From Pseudomonadota bacterium (GTDB lineage Bacteria > Myxococcota_A > Polyangia > GCA-2747355), in the NCBI GenBank assembly GCA_016702545.1, contig JADJDT010000050.1:1-19709 (forward strand): a stretch of 19,709 nucleotides of DNA, read 5' to 3'. Below, in pieces: positions 11,479 to 18,775 of the stretch (position 1 is its first letter; every line of letters starts with the position of its first letter). The notes beneath the pieces are model-generated. The model had not been told where the DNA came from, ran no database searches, and was given only the letters and a program-made list of their open reading frames with translations. Both the position numbers and the translations under genes were made by a program.

Positions 11479-12156
11479 ATGCCTACCCTCACCGCCCCCC
11501 GACCCGACCGCGAGGACTTCGAGCGCGCCGCGCTCGAGCACCTCGATGGCCTCTACGGCCTGGCACTCAAGCTGACCCGCAGCGGACCGGACGCCGAGGA
11601 TCTGGTGCAGGACACGATGGTGCGGGCGCTGCGCTTCTTCGAGCGCTTCGAGGCCGGCACCAATCTCCGCGCCTGGCTCTTCACCGTGCTCACCAACACC
11701 TTCTACAACCGCATCCGCAAGGAGCGGCAGGACCGGGCCCTCGCCAGCGAAAGCACCGCGGGTGAGCACTACGACCGGTTCATGTCCGCCGCGACGATGG
11801 CCGGCCGCGACCCCGACCCGGGGCTGCTCGATACGGTCTCGAGCCGACAGCTGCGCGACGCGCTCGAGGCCCTGCCGGAGGACTTCCGCCTGGCCGTGTT
11901 GCTCTGCGACGTTCACGGCTTCAGCTACAAGGAGATGGCCGAGGTCCTCGGCTGCCCGATCGGCACGGTGATGAGCCGCCTCTACCGCGGGCGTCAGCGC
12001 CTGCAGCAGGCCCTGCACTCCCTGGGGGTGGAGCTCGGTCTGGTGCCCGCGCCGACCCCATCGGCAGCGGAGACGACGGAGCCGCTGGCGCCGCCGACCG
12101 ACCTGGAGGCCTTTCGCCGCACACCGTTGCGCCGCGCAGGGAGGTCGGAGCGATGA
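11479..12156 (+). CDS. ECF-type RNA polymerase sigma factor (RpoE/SigR-like)
   Basis: Extracytoplasmic-function sigma factor of 225 aa. Region 2 (about 20-90) has DAEDLVQDTMVRALRFFERF and NLRAWLFTVLTNTFYNRIRK, used for core binding and -10 recognition. Region 4 (about 125-185) has LEALPEDFRLAVLLCDV, then a helix-turn-helix FSYKEMAEVLGCPIGTVMSRL for the -35 element. The layout matches the SigR/RpoE-like groups that pair with zinc anti-sigma factors. A Pro/Ala tail of about 40 residues follows region 4. The ATG at 11479 is the first start fitting the family N-terminus; its Shine-Dalgarno is weak. The stop overlaps the anti-sigma start (ATGA), so the two are translationally coupled. The target promoter is not obvious in the window. 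Confidence 0.94.
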   Translation: MPTLTAPRPDREDFERAALEHLDGLYGLALKLTRSGPDAEDLVQDTMVRALRFFERFEAGTNLRAWLFTVLTNTFYNRIRKERQDRALASESTAGEHYDRFMSAATMAGRDPDPGLLDTVSSRQLRDALEALPEDFRLAVLLCDVHGFSYKEMAEVLGCPIGTVMSRLYRGRQRLQQALHSLGVELGLVPAPTPSAAETTEPLAPPTDLEAFRRTPLRRAGRSER

Positions 12157-12926
12157 GCTGCAGCGAGAGCGAACGGTTCCTCGATGCCTTCCTCGACGGC
12201 GAGCTCGACGAGGCCGCCCGGGCCCCGCTCGAAGCGCACCTGCAGCGCTGTGCGCCGTGCCGCGCCCAGGCCGCCTTCGGCCAGCGCCTGCGCCAGCGCG
12301 TGCGCGAGGCGGCGGCCTGCGATCCCGCCCCCGAGCGACTGCGGCAACAGGTCCGCGCGCTCGTGGCGCAGGGCGGTAAAACAAGCGTGGCCGCCCGACC
12401 GGCGGGGCGTCAGTGGTGGGGTATCGCCCTAGCGGCCGCAGCGGGCCTGGCGATCGTCGTGCTGCCCAGGGTGCGCCCCGCGACCGACACCGGCGCGGCG
12501 GCGATGGCGGCGATGGCCGAGCAGAGCGTGCAGTGGCATCGCAGCCGCGCGCCGCTCGACGTGCAGGGCGCCAGCACCGAGAGCATTCGTAGCTTCTTCA
12601 GCGACAAGGTGCCCTTCGCCGTCCGGCTGCCGCGCTTTCACGCTCCACAGGCGCAGCTCGAGGGCGCACGACTCTCGAGTCTCGGCGGCCAGCAGGCGGC
12701 CTATCTGAGCTACCGCATCGGCGGCGACCACGTCTCGGTCTTCGTCCTCGACCCGAGCGTGATCGCGGCGCTGAGCGGCCAAGACCCCACCGGCGCCGGG
12801 CGCGTCCAGGTGCGCTGGCGCGGCGTACGCGGCTACAACTTCGTGCTCTACGCCCACGGCAACGCCGGCTACGTCGTCACCTCTGAGATGGACCGCACGC
12901 GCCTGGTACGGCTGATCGGCGAGTAG
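12153..12926 (+). CDS. membrane-bound ZAS-type anti-sigma factor
   Basis: Anti-sigma factor of 257 aa. The cytosolic N-terminal zinc domain has the ZAS motif His29-x3-Cys33-x2-Cys36 (HLQRCAPC) behind a helix FLDAFLDGELDEAAR. It would bind and silence the upstream sigma factor and release it after a redox or envelope signal. One membrane helix spans about 89-106 (WWGIALAAAAGLAIVVLP). The periplasmic domain (about 120-257) contains FFSDKVPFAVRLPRF, a QQAAYLSYRIGGDHVSVFVLD strand pair and a C-terminal GYVVTSEMDR, a module common in proteobacterial transmembrane anti-sigma factors. GGGAGGTCGGAG lies just before the ATG at 12153. The signal sensed by the periplasmic domain is unknown. Confidence 0.92.
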   Translation: MSCSESERFLDAFLDGELDEAARAPLEAHLQRCAPCRAQAAFGQRLRQRVREAAACDPAPERLRQQVRALVAQGGKTSVAARPAGRQWWGIALAAAAGLAIVVLPRVRPATDTGAAAMAAMAEQSVQWHRSRAPLDVQGASTESIRSFFSDKVPFAVRLPRFHAPQAQLEGARLSSLGGQQAAYLSYRIGGDHVSVFVLDPSVIAALSGQDPTGAGRVQVRWRGVRGYNFVLYAHGNAGYVVTSEMDRTRLVRLIGE

Positions 12927-12977
12927 CGGCAGCTGCGGCCCACGGCTGGAGGACCCGCGCCGCCACCCGGGCCAGGC

Positions 12978-14081
12978 CTACCCGCCCTCGAGCATCACCT
13001 GAGCCGAGGCGACGGTCGCCTCGATCACAGCAGCCGCGAAGGCGTGATCGAGCGCCTCGACGGTGTCCGGCCCGTTGGCGCAGTGGTAGCGCGTGTTTCG
13101 GAAGTTCGCCGTGTCCGTGATCATCAGCGCCGGATAGTCCGCCTCCCAGAAGGGCGCGTGATCCGATCGGCGGAGGTCGGCGAGCATGCGGTCGACCTTG
13201 AGCATCCTCGGCACCTGGAGCCCGACCAGGGCCAGACCCGCGCCGTGCGCGGCGGCGGCCATCGCGCTCGCGGCCCGCTGGCTGGCGCCGCTCGCGTGCT
13301 CGTCAAACACCACGGCGATGAAGTCCCCGCGGAAGTGGTTTTCCGCGATCTGGGCGACCTCGGTCGGAAAGAGCCAGCCCAGTCCGAGGGGTAGCTGCTG
13401 CGTGTTCGGCTCGCGGCTGCTGAAGCCGATCATCTCATTGACATAGGCGACGACGATCGCGTCGCCGCGCTGCTGCGCGGCCTCGACATAGGCCGCGGAG
13501 CCGATCGTCCCCGCTTCCTCTCCGTCCCAACAGGCGAGCAGCAGCGTGCGCGACGGCGTCAGCCGGGCGAGGATCCGCGCGGCCTCGAGCAGACCCGCCA
13601 CACCGCTGCCGTTGTCGTCGGCGCCCGCGCAGTCGGCAACGCTGTCGTAGTGGGCGGAGAGGACCACCTGCTCGCGCGGCGCTCGCCGTCCGAGCTTCCT
13701 GCCGAGCACGTTCACCCCCGTGCCGTAGTCCTGGCGCTCGACGCTATAGCCCAGCGCGGCGAAGCGCGTGACGCAGAGCTCCTGCACCGCCCGCCAGTGG
13801 TCGCTTCCGGGTGGCCGCGACGCGGCGATGAACTGCAGATCGTCCTGGTAGCGCTGACGATCCACCGCGAGCAAGGGCTCGTAGACCCTCGACCGGTCGG
13901 CCGGGCCCACGCCCTGGTCGCGCCTGTCAGTCACCACGCGTGCCTCAATCGGGCGCCCGTCAACTCCCGCCTCGCGCGTCAAGCCAAGGTCGCGGCCCGA
14001 CCTGCCCGTCGCGTTACAACCGCCCAGGCCGAGGCCAAGAGCGCACAACGATCCGACCCCCAGCGCTACCCGACCGATCAT
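12978..14081 (-). CDS. M28 family zinc metallopeptidase, lipoprotein
   Basis: Secreted di-zinc aminopeptidase-type enzyme of 367 aa, probably an exported lipoprotein. Lipobox LGGC places the acylated Cys at 22. The M28 ligands are present: AHYDSV (His144), ADDNGSG (Asp155/156), GEEAG (Glu188/189, catalytic and metal), MITDTANFRN (Asp323) and RYH (His333). The order and spacing fit M28 peptidases that release N-terminal amino acids or short peptides. The ATG at 14081 has GGAGGG 5 bp upstream and gives a proper signal peptide; the open frame further upstream is non-coding in character. It is convergent with the sigma/anti-sigma pair. A 35-bp segment (13565-13599, encoding GLLEAARILA) is duplicated at 16874-16908. 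Substrate specificity is unknown. Confidence 0.92.
   Translation of the reverse strand: MIGRVALGVGSLCALGLGLGGCNATGRSGRDLGLTREAGVDGRPIEARVVTDRRDQGVGPADRSRVYEPLLAVDRQRYQDDLQFIAASRPPGSDHWRAVQELCVTRFAALGYSVERQDYGTGVNVLGRKLGRRAPREQVVLSAHYDSVADCAGADDNGSGVAGLLEAARILARLTPSRTLLLACWDGEEAGTIGSAAYVEAAQQRGDAIVVAYVNEMIGFSSREPNTQQLPLGLGWLFPTEVAQIAENHFRGDFIAVVFDEHASGASQRAASAMAAAAHGAGLALVGLQVPRMLKVDRMLADLRRSDHAPFWEADYPALMITDTANFRNTRYHCANGPDTVEALDHAFAAAVIEATVASAQVMLEGG
13565..13599. repeat. 35-bp direct repeat, copy 1 (inside the M28 gene)
   Basis: Begins GGGCGAGGATCCGCGCGG and matches 16874-16908 at 34 of 35 positions (one A/G difference at 13593). Here it codes for GLLEAARILA of the peptidase. Confidence 0.9.
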
Positions 14082-14328
14082 TCCATCCCTCCGCCAACGT
14101 GGTGTGGGAACCAGGCCGGGCTGGCGCCCGGCATGCACCCTGAACGCTCCTAGAGCGCCGAACAGGTTAACGACCCGTAGCGAGACGGTCGAGGGCGATA
14201 CCGAGACGGGTGCCCGAGGAGGGAGCACCGGAGACGTGCTGCTGGCACGTCGAGGATGCGGACCGACGAGGCCACCCGTCGCAGGGAGCCATCGGCCGTC
14301 GCAGCAGGGGCGGAACGTGTTCGGCGCT

Positions 14329-14358
14329 CTAGCACTACTGTGTCGAGTTGCTCCCGTC
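14329..14358 (+). repeat. inverted repeat, left arm (474-bp segment)
   Basis: A 17-base block CTAGCACTACTGTGTCG (14329-14345), five variable bases, then CTCCCGTC (14351-14358). The right arm at 14773-14802 has the same two blocks on the opposite strand with the same five-base spacing: 25 of 30 positions match and all 8 bases of the second block agree. Confidence 0.85.
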
Positions 14359-14772
14359 ACCGCCGGCGCGTTCGTCGGCCTCGAAGGCGAGCCGCCGGTC
14401 GCCGAGCGCGAGCCCTGCGTAGGTAGTGGAGCGGGTAACACGACCTGCACGAGAGCATCAAGGCGCGAACGCAGGCCTCTTCGTCGAATCTCGCCGCATC
14501 GGTCCCACCGCCCACCGCACGCGGCTTCCGCACACGTGGCAACCTTCGAGCGCCGTCGCACGCACGGCCTCCAGAGCGAGTTGTGCCCCGTCCACGCGCT
14601 ACGCTTCAGATCGATCGCCCAATCTCCGTGACCGCAGGATGTCGGGATCGCGGCGGCCTGTTCGAACGCTTCCCCGGCGCGGCGGCACTTGAGGCTTGAG
14701 CACCGCGCCATGCTGCTGGTGGCAAGCGACCGACGAGCAACAAAGGAGGTGATTTCGAGAGCGAGCCCAGGC

Positions 14773-14802
14773 GACGGGAGAGATCCGACACAGTAGTGTT
14801 AG
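14773..14802 (-). repeat. inverted repeat, right arm (474-bp segment)
   Basis: Read on the minus strand from 14802: CTAACACTACTGTGTCG, five bases, CTCCCGTC. It differs from the left arm by one base in the 17-base block. It ends 24 bp before the ATG at 14827, so it may also act as a regulatory site for that gene. Confidence 0.85.
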
Positions 14803-14826
14803 CGTGCAGGTCACGGAGGCATGGCG

Positions 14827-15381
14827 ATGAGAAGGCGACGGCATGGCGACGGGTCGGGATCGATGGACCATCGGCCCGGGCGCGCCGCGGCTTCCACCAG
14901 CGAAGGCGCGGCGGCGTGCGCAAGCCGGAGACGAGCTCTGATGGTGCTGCTTGCCGCCGTCCTGCCGGCAACAGCGTGTGGCGGCCCCGCGGTCGTCACG
15001 GACTTCGCTCCGCTTCAGTCGGACGCCGCGGCGTACGAGCAGCAGCGCCTCGAGGTGCATGGAACGCTCGCCTGGTGCTGGGGCGACTCCATCGCCGTCC
15101 TCGTAGACGCCGCGGGGAACAGGGTGGCGGTGGTCGACGAGGATGCGATCGTGAGCGGCGCAGAGGTGGAAACCCTCTACTCCAACGCGGCGTCCGTGGT
15201 GCCCCAAGACGAGGTGCCGTGGCCGATTCCCGGCGAGGGACAGCGCGTCTCAGCCGTTGGCGTGTATTCCGGCAGGGGCCTGGTCGCTCGCGCGAGTCCC
15301 GAGCTGTCGTTGGTGCCCATCCTGGTGGTCGATCGGATCGACCTCGAGCCATGCCGAGAAGCGCCCCCCGCGGGCGCCTGA
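14827..15381 (+). CDS. putative secreted small protein (OB-like beta fold), unknown function
   Basis: Unrecognised protein of 184 aa. GGAGG at 14815-14819, 7 bp before the ATG at 14827, supports this start. The first 38 codons, however, are rich in AGA/AGG/CGA and are atypical. An internal ATG at 14941, with GGAG 10 bp upstream, would give a 146-aa protein beginning at once with a signal peptide (MVLLAAVLPATACGG; weak lipobox). The mature part is beta-rich, with LEVHGTLAWCWGDSIAVLVD, RVAVVDEDAI and QRVSAVGVYSGRGLV. This looks like a small OB-like or nucleic-acid/sugar-binding-type barrel (inference), ending in LVPILVVDRIDLEPC. It sits alone between the inverted-repeat segment and the IS3 remnant; export to the envelope is the only supportable role. 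Confidence 0.6.
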   Translation: MRRRRHGDGSGSMDHRPGRAAASTSEGAAACASRRRALMVLLAAVLPATACGGPAVVTDFAPLQSDAAAYEQQRLEVHGTLAWCWGDSIAVLVDAAGNRVAVVDEDAIVSGAEVETLYSNAASVVPQDEVPWPIPGEGQRVSAVGVYSGRGLVARASPELSLVPILVVDRIDLEPCREAPPAGA

Positions 15382-15651
15382 GGCCCCGCGCCTGACCGTC
15401 TATTCAAGGCGGAGCCAAGACAGATCTCACCCGATCGCGGGAATCGAGGTGTCGACCTCCGGAGTGCGGCCTGGATGGGGCAGAAGCGCTCTCGAGGGCC
15501 CCTTTGCGACGGTGCCCGAACGTGACGCAAGACGCGTGGCCGAAGCTGGGCGGATGGGCAGCGGAACCGACGCGGCCACGGTGGACGGCGAAGCCTGCAG
15601 GATTTACCTCGGTAACAGCCGAGCAACCACCCAGCTGGGCCTTATTGGGCC

Positions 15652-16257
15652 TGAGGTGGACCCCATTGTTCGGACCACGGAGCGGGTCGGCGAAGGTGGA
15701 GCCTGCGAGGGGTGAGAGACCTCCGCCGCCGAGGTGCTGTTGTACGTCGTCGAGGCCGTGACGGTCGAGTGGTGCTGGGGGTCGGGCCGTGGCGACGGGG
15801 GGCTGTGAACGAAGGGATGGCATTATCCGGCCTGGCGCAGGGCGCGATAGAACGCGTCGGGGGTTTGGTAGCCGAGCGCCTGATGCGGCCGGCCGGTGTT
15901 GAAGAAATCGAAGTACTGGCCGATGGCCCGACGGGCCTTTTCTCAGGTCGTCGCTGGCCTGATTCGACACCCTCCTGGGATTTGAGCGACCGCCACAGGC
16001 GCTCGACGAAGACGTTGTCGATGCAGCGGCCCTTGCCGTCCATGCTGCCCTTGATGCCGCGCTCGAGCAGGACGGCGGTGAAGTCGGCCGCGGTGAAGCC
16101 TAGGGCCACCTTCGGTGTCAAAGATGGTGGGGGCGCAAGCACTCAGGCGCCCTCGTGGCGCCTCGACGCGCGTGTCGAGCCGTGTTCAGCCGCCAGCTCA
16201 GGACGCGACGGCTGACCAGTCGATGACCGCCACGAGATAGCCGAAGCCGTGAGCCAT
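15652..16257 (-). mobile_element. IS3-family insertion sequence remnant (3' half only)
   Basis: The segment keeps the C-terminal half of an IS3 orfB transposase and a plausible right end. The likely terminal repeat begins TGAGGTGGACCCCATTG at 15652, similar in style to IS3 ends. orfA and the N-terminal half of orfB are absent. The upstream boundary, near 16257, is fused in frame to an unrelated secreted-protein gene. No second end or target duplication can be seen, so it is an old, truncated copy. The exact left boundary and the terminal repeat are inferred. Confidence 0.75.
15823..16257 (-). pseudogene. IS3-family transposase orfB, N-truncated and frameshifted
   Basis: DDE transposase remnant, with coding traces recovered across frames. 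Near 16257 it reads MAHGFGYLVAVIDW, and in the next frame RRVLSWRLNT. IFDTEGG stands where intact proteins have the NTDQG block of the DDE site. ADFTAVLLERGIKGSMDGKGR and DNVFVERLWRSLK follow in one frame. Another frame then reads EKARRAIGQYFDFFNTG and RPHQALGYQTPDAFYRALR before a TAA at 15825-15823. At least three frame breaks are needed, including one near an AAAA run close to 15940, and the VLSWRL-to-IFDTEG section is scrambled. The DNVFVERLWRSLK block is typical of the IS3 IS2/IS51-like groups. The gene is certainly inactive. Confidence 0.85.
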
Positions 16258-16794
16258 CGGGGGGGACCGCTCAGCCTGCGCGAGAGCGGCGCCGATTTCT
16301 TCATGCTTGAGCGGCCCAGGACCGATGGCGAGGACCTCGGTTAGCGTGCTGCGAATATGGCCGATTCCAGGATACTCGGGCGTACCCGGCCTCGAAGACC
16401 GGCCCCCATTGCGATTCGCACCGCCCCTTGCGTCGCCTGTCTCAGCCGAAAGCTTGGGCTCAAGTGCTTGCAACACGTTCAACGCGGTCGACACAACCAC
16501 CTCTGGGTTCGCGATCTGGTCCGTCGCCGCACTTGCTACAGATATCTGAACTGCCTTCAAGACGGCAGCCGCTGCGTGCGCATCGTCCATCTGCGCAACA
16601 ATGCCTCGCGCTTCGCGCTCGCCGTCAGCGCCAACTATGTGGTAGTAGCCTCCGTACGTGCCCGTTATCCCAGCTACTAGTGCTGCCACGAGCGCGACCT
16701 TCCGCGGATCGCTGATCTTGGCCTCAACGGACGAAGGACTTGCCGCGTTGATCACGAGAGCGCTTGCAAGAACCAACAGTGAGCTTCGCCACAT
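16258..16794 (-). pseudogene. secreted protein of unknown function, C-terminus lost to the IS3 remnant
   Basis: The reading frame from the ATG at 16794 (GGAGG 8 bp upstream) gives a signal peptide (1-25, ending SVEA). About 150 residues follow: KISDPRKVALVAALVAGITG, GGYYHIVGADGEREARGIV, a helical AAAAVLKAVQISVASAATDQ part and a Gly/Asn/Arg-rich section, ending LAQAERSPP at residue 179. The frame then runs straight into IS3 transposase sequence (MAHGFGYLVAV) and stops at 16198. The original C-terminus is therefore lost, or the gene was fused when the element inserted. Codon choice is less GC3-biased than in the first 13 kb. No family was recognised. It could still be expressed as a 198-aa hybrid. 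Confidence 0.6.
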
Positions 16795-16873
16795 GATCGA
16801 CGCCTCCATGGTCATCCGCGTGTAGTTCATCGTGGACTGGTCTGCAAAAGGTAATTGCTGACGGAGCAGGGCG

Positions 16874-16908
16874 GGGCGAGGATCCGCGCGGCCTCGAGCA
16901 GGCCCGCC
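16874..16908. repeat. 35-bp direct repeat, copy 2
   Basis: Matches 13565-13599 (M28 peptidase gene) at 34 of 35 bases, in the same orientation. The minus strand again reads GLLEAARILA, but here without the rest of the gene. Similarity stops abruptly on both sides. Confidence 0.9.
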
Positions 16909-16909
16909 G

Positions 16910-16982
16910 GGCCCCATCGCGGTGCAGGCCCCATCGCGGTGCTTGGCACCATCGATCGGGCCAGGCGCCATCGATCGGGCCA
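16910..16982. repeat. two adjacent short tandem repeat pairs
   Basis: Two 17-bp units beginning GGCCCCATCGCGG (16910-16926, 16927-16943; 16 of 17 match) are followed by two 19-bp units of the form GGCACCATCGATCGGGCCA (16945-16963, 16964-16982; 18 of 19 match). GGTGCTTGGCACC at 16938-16950 forms a small hairpin. The TTGGCACCATC core recurs at 18781. Confidence 0.85.
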
Positions 16983-17315
16983 TCGCCCGGCTCGCTGACC
17001 ACGACTCGCCGGAACGCTCAGCTAGAGTTCCGCCCCGCACACGGTCCCAGCGCTAGCGGAGACCGCATCCAACGCCCTCAGGGCCCCTGCCAACGCCCCC
17101 AATCCGCCGAAACCCCGCCATCCCGCTCCGTCCCCGAGGGCTTCCCGGCGCAGCCCTCGCCTGGACCCAGCTCACCGTTCTTCACGAACGCCGGCCTTGC
17201 GGCGCGCCGATAGCGTTGCTAAGGAGGCCTGCGCAACGCGCTTTCCCGACCAGCCTTCGCGCTGGCGGCCGCGCGGGTCTTGCCGACCGCGCCGCTGCGA
17301 AATGGGGGCCTTGCC

Positions 17316-18146
17316 GTGCGCTGGACCTTAATCGTCGCAAGCCTGTACCTGGGCGTGCTGCCTGCCGCAGCGCAGGAGCTCGGCCCTGCGAGTAGCTGCA
17401 AGCGGTGGCGTTCGCTGCTCGATCCCCTGCCCCGAGCGTGCCTCGATCCGATCGAGACCGACCGGCCGCACCTGACCGACACCGCCCACACCGTCGATCC
17501 GGGGCACTTCCTGTTGGAGACCGAGCTCGTCGCCTACGCCGGCTCGCGTGGGGACGAGCAGGGCCGGCCTCGCACGCTGGGGGCGATGTTGATGCTGGCC
17601 AAGCTCGGGCTGCTGACGGGCGTGGACCTGCAGCTGGGCTACGATGCGTTCTCGTTACGCTGGGCGAACGGGTCGCACGACATGAGCGCCGGCGACGAAC
17701 TCTTCCTGCGGCTCAAGGTCAACCTGTTCGGCGGCAACCACGGGCGCGTGTCGTTGACCGTCGCGCCCGTGTTCCAGGTTTCGCTGACGGGCGACGGCCT
17801 GGACGCCGGGGGCATCGCGCTGCTCGGCACCGATCTGCCGGCCGAGGTCGAGCTCGAGGTCAACCTCTCGTTGCTCTCTCAGCGCGACAGCGCGGGTGAC
17901 AACAGGTTCACCATCATCCCCGCGTTGGCCTTGACCCGCGAGCTATTCCCGCGTTTCGCGCTCTTCGGCGAGGTCTACGCTGAGACCTGGCGCGCCCGTG
18001 GCGAGACGGAGTGGCTCGGTGTCTTTGCCAGCGGGCTACTCTACCAGCTGGCCCACGATTGGCAGCTCGACGGCGGTGTGCGCGTCGGCTTGAACGACCG
18101 GGCGCCGCCCTACGAGCTCTTCCTCGGGCTGTCGTTCCGCATCTGA
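17316..18146 (+). CDS. outer-membrane beta-barrel protein (Phenol_MetA_deg / transporter-like)
   Basis: Predicted outer-membrane protein of 276 aa. The signal peptide (1-20, ending PAAAQ) is followed by a Cys-containing neck. The family-like opening ETDRPHLTDTAHTVDPGH resembles the DTDRPDxTES-VPPG motif of the Phenol_MetA_deg/transporter group. The rest is alternating polar/hydrophobic strands, for example LLETELVAYAG, VDLQLGYDAFSL, RVSLTVAPVFQVSL, RFALFGEVYAETW and QLDGGVRVGLN, ending in the aromatic/hydrophobic LFLGLSFRI expected of a barrel. The GTG at 17316 is preferred because it places the signal peptide at the N-terminus with a G-rich stretch about 8 bp upstream; a TTG at 17280 would add 12 residues. 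The gene stands alone between repeat regions; substrate unknown. Confidence 0.8.
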   Translation: MRWTLIVASLYLGVLPAAAQELGPASSCKRWRSLLDPLPRACLDPIETDRPHLTDTAHTVDPGHFLLETELVAYAGSRGDEQGRPRTLGAMLMLAKLGLLTGVDLQLGYDAFSLRWANGSHDMSAGDELFLRLKVNLFGGNHGRVSLTVAPVFQVSLTGDGLDAGGIALLGTDLPAEVELEVNLSLLSQRDSAGDNRFTIIPALALTRELFPRFALFGEVYAETWRARGETEWLGVFASGLLYQLAHDWQLDGGVRVGLNDRAPPYELFLGLSFRI

Positions 18147-18207
18147 GCGCTTGCTCGGCCCTTGCGCTGCGCGTGCACGGGGGAAACACCCAACCCGCGC
18201 GCCAAGC

Positions 18208-18292
18208 TGGTCGGTCAGTGCCCGTGGTCGGTCAGTGCCCGTGGTCGGTCAGTGCCCGTGGTCGGTCAGTGCCCCCGTGGTCGGTCAGTGCC
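18208..18292. repeat. 17-bp tandem repeat array (five units)
   Basis: Units of TGGTCGGTCAGTGCCCG start at 18208, 18225, 18242, 18259 and 18278. The first three are exact, the fourth has two extra C, and the last ends after GTGCC. It then continues as AACCACCA, linking the array to the GTGCCAACCACC repeats that follow. There are no spacers, so this is not a CRISPR. Confidence 0.95.
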
Positions 18293-18325
18293 AACCACCA
18301 GCCAGCGCCATCGGCGCGGCCTTGC

Positions 18326-18733
18326 TCAAGCGCTGGAGACGAAGCAACGCGCCCGCGGGTAGCGAGACGGGGGGAAGCTGCCGGGCGGGAAGGTCGCATT
18401 GACGTCCCCATCGCGGTACTGGGGTGCGCCCTGCCGAACAGCGGTGCCAACCACCATCGGGCGCGCCCGAACAGCGGTGCCGAACAGCGGTGCCTGCCGA
18501 ACAGCGGTGCCAACCACCATCGGGTGCGCTGCCTGCCGAACAGCGGTGCCAACCACCATCGGGTGCGCGGCCAGCGGGCGGGTGCTGCCGAAGCGCTCTG
18601 CCGCATACGCCAGCCAGGCGCCCACCACGGCCAGCGTCTCCGGCGTCGGCTTGAGCCAGAAGCGCGCCTCGACCGTCCGGTTGGTCACCAGGTAGACCAC
18701 GTCTCCGAGCTGCCGGCGTAGGGGTCGTCCCAT
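18326..18733 (-). pseudogene. REP-associated (Y1/RAYT-like) transposase with its core replaced by repeats
   Basis: The 135-aa reading frame opens with MGRPLRRQLGDVVYLVTNRT, then EARFWLKPTPETLAVVGAW, and so on to about residue 49. This matches the style of the N-terminal beta-strand of Y1/RAYT transposases of myxobacteria (basic start, YLVTNRT). It never reaches the HUH (NHxH) motif. Instead, residues from about 53 to 96 are a translated repeat (AAHPMVVGTAVRQ). The tail, DGDVNATFPPGSFPPSRYP, is reminiscent of the transposase C-terminus (less certain). Loss of the HUH pair and catalytic Tyr makes it inactive. The frame stays open across the repeats because a full unit is 39 bp. RAYT-like identity rests on memory of family patterns and is moderate. 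Confidence 0.5.
18436..18558. repeat. dispersed repeat cluster with core GAACAGCGGTGCC / GTGCCAACCACC
   Basis: Five copies of GAACAGCGGTGCC start at 18436, 18469, 18482, 18499 and 18538. Three of them (18436, 18499, 18538) continue as AACCACCATCGGG, giving a 39-bp period between the last two. CCGA...TCGG and GGTG...CACC can pair into an imperfect hairpin, as in REP sequences. The cluster lies inside the RAYT-like ORF. Confidence 0.95.
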
Positions 18734-18775
18734 GTCCCGCCGTTATCGACGCCGCCCCAACCAGGTTGCCTCCAC

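Larger units (their letters stand above)
14082..14820. other. 739-bp stretch without a convincing gene, containing an inverted-repeat-bounded segment
   Basis: The stretch lies upstream of the M28 gene. Open frames exist on both strands but are Arg/Pro/Ser/His-rich without motifs, and no homologue is recognised. The first part must hold the peptidase promoter. The rest (14329-14802) is bounded by an inverted repeat described separately. No tRNA or other RNA gene was seen. Confidence 0.6.
16795..17315. other. 521-bp stretch without a gene; repeats and leader sequence
   Basis: The stretch holds the ribosome-binding region of the minus-strand gene, the second copy of the 35-bp peptidase fragment (16874-16908) and two pairs of short tandem repeats (16910-16982). 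A GC-rich part (17041-17315) in front of the beta-barrel gene shows no clear promoter or hairpin. Confidence 0.6.

Noticed and set aside
9930..11492. Large N-terminal extension of the first LPP20-like gene
   Set aside because: It runs antisense through the aminotransferase and lacks a signal peptide; a lipobox and a Shine-Dalgarno place the start at 9929.
14640..14700. tRNA-like GTTCGAA sequence
   Set aside because: No acceptor, D or anticodon arms can be built around it.
14082..14711. N-terminal extension of the M28 peptidase
   Set aside because: It would bury the lipoprotein signal peptide at residue 211; the ATG at 14081 has GGAGGG in place.
18208..18558. CRISPR array
   Set aside because: Units are head-to-tail or share long identical stretches; there are no unique spacers of even length and no cas genes.
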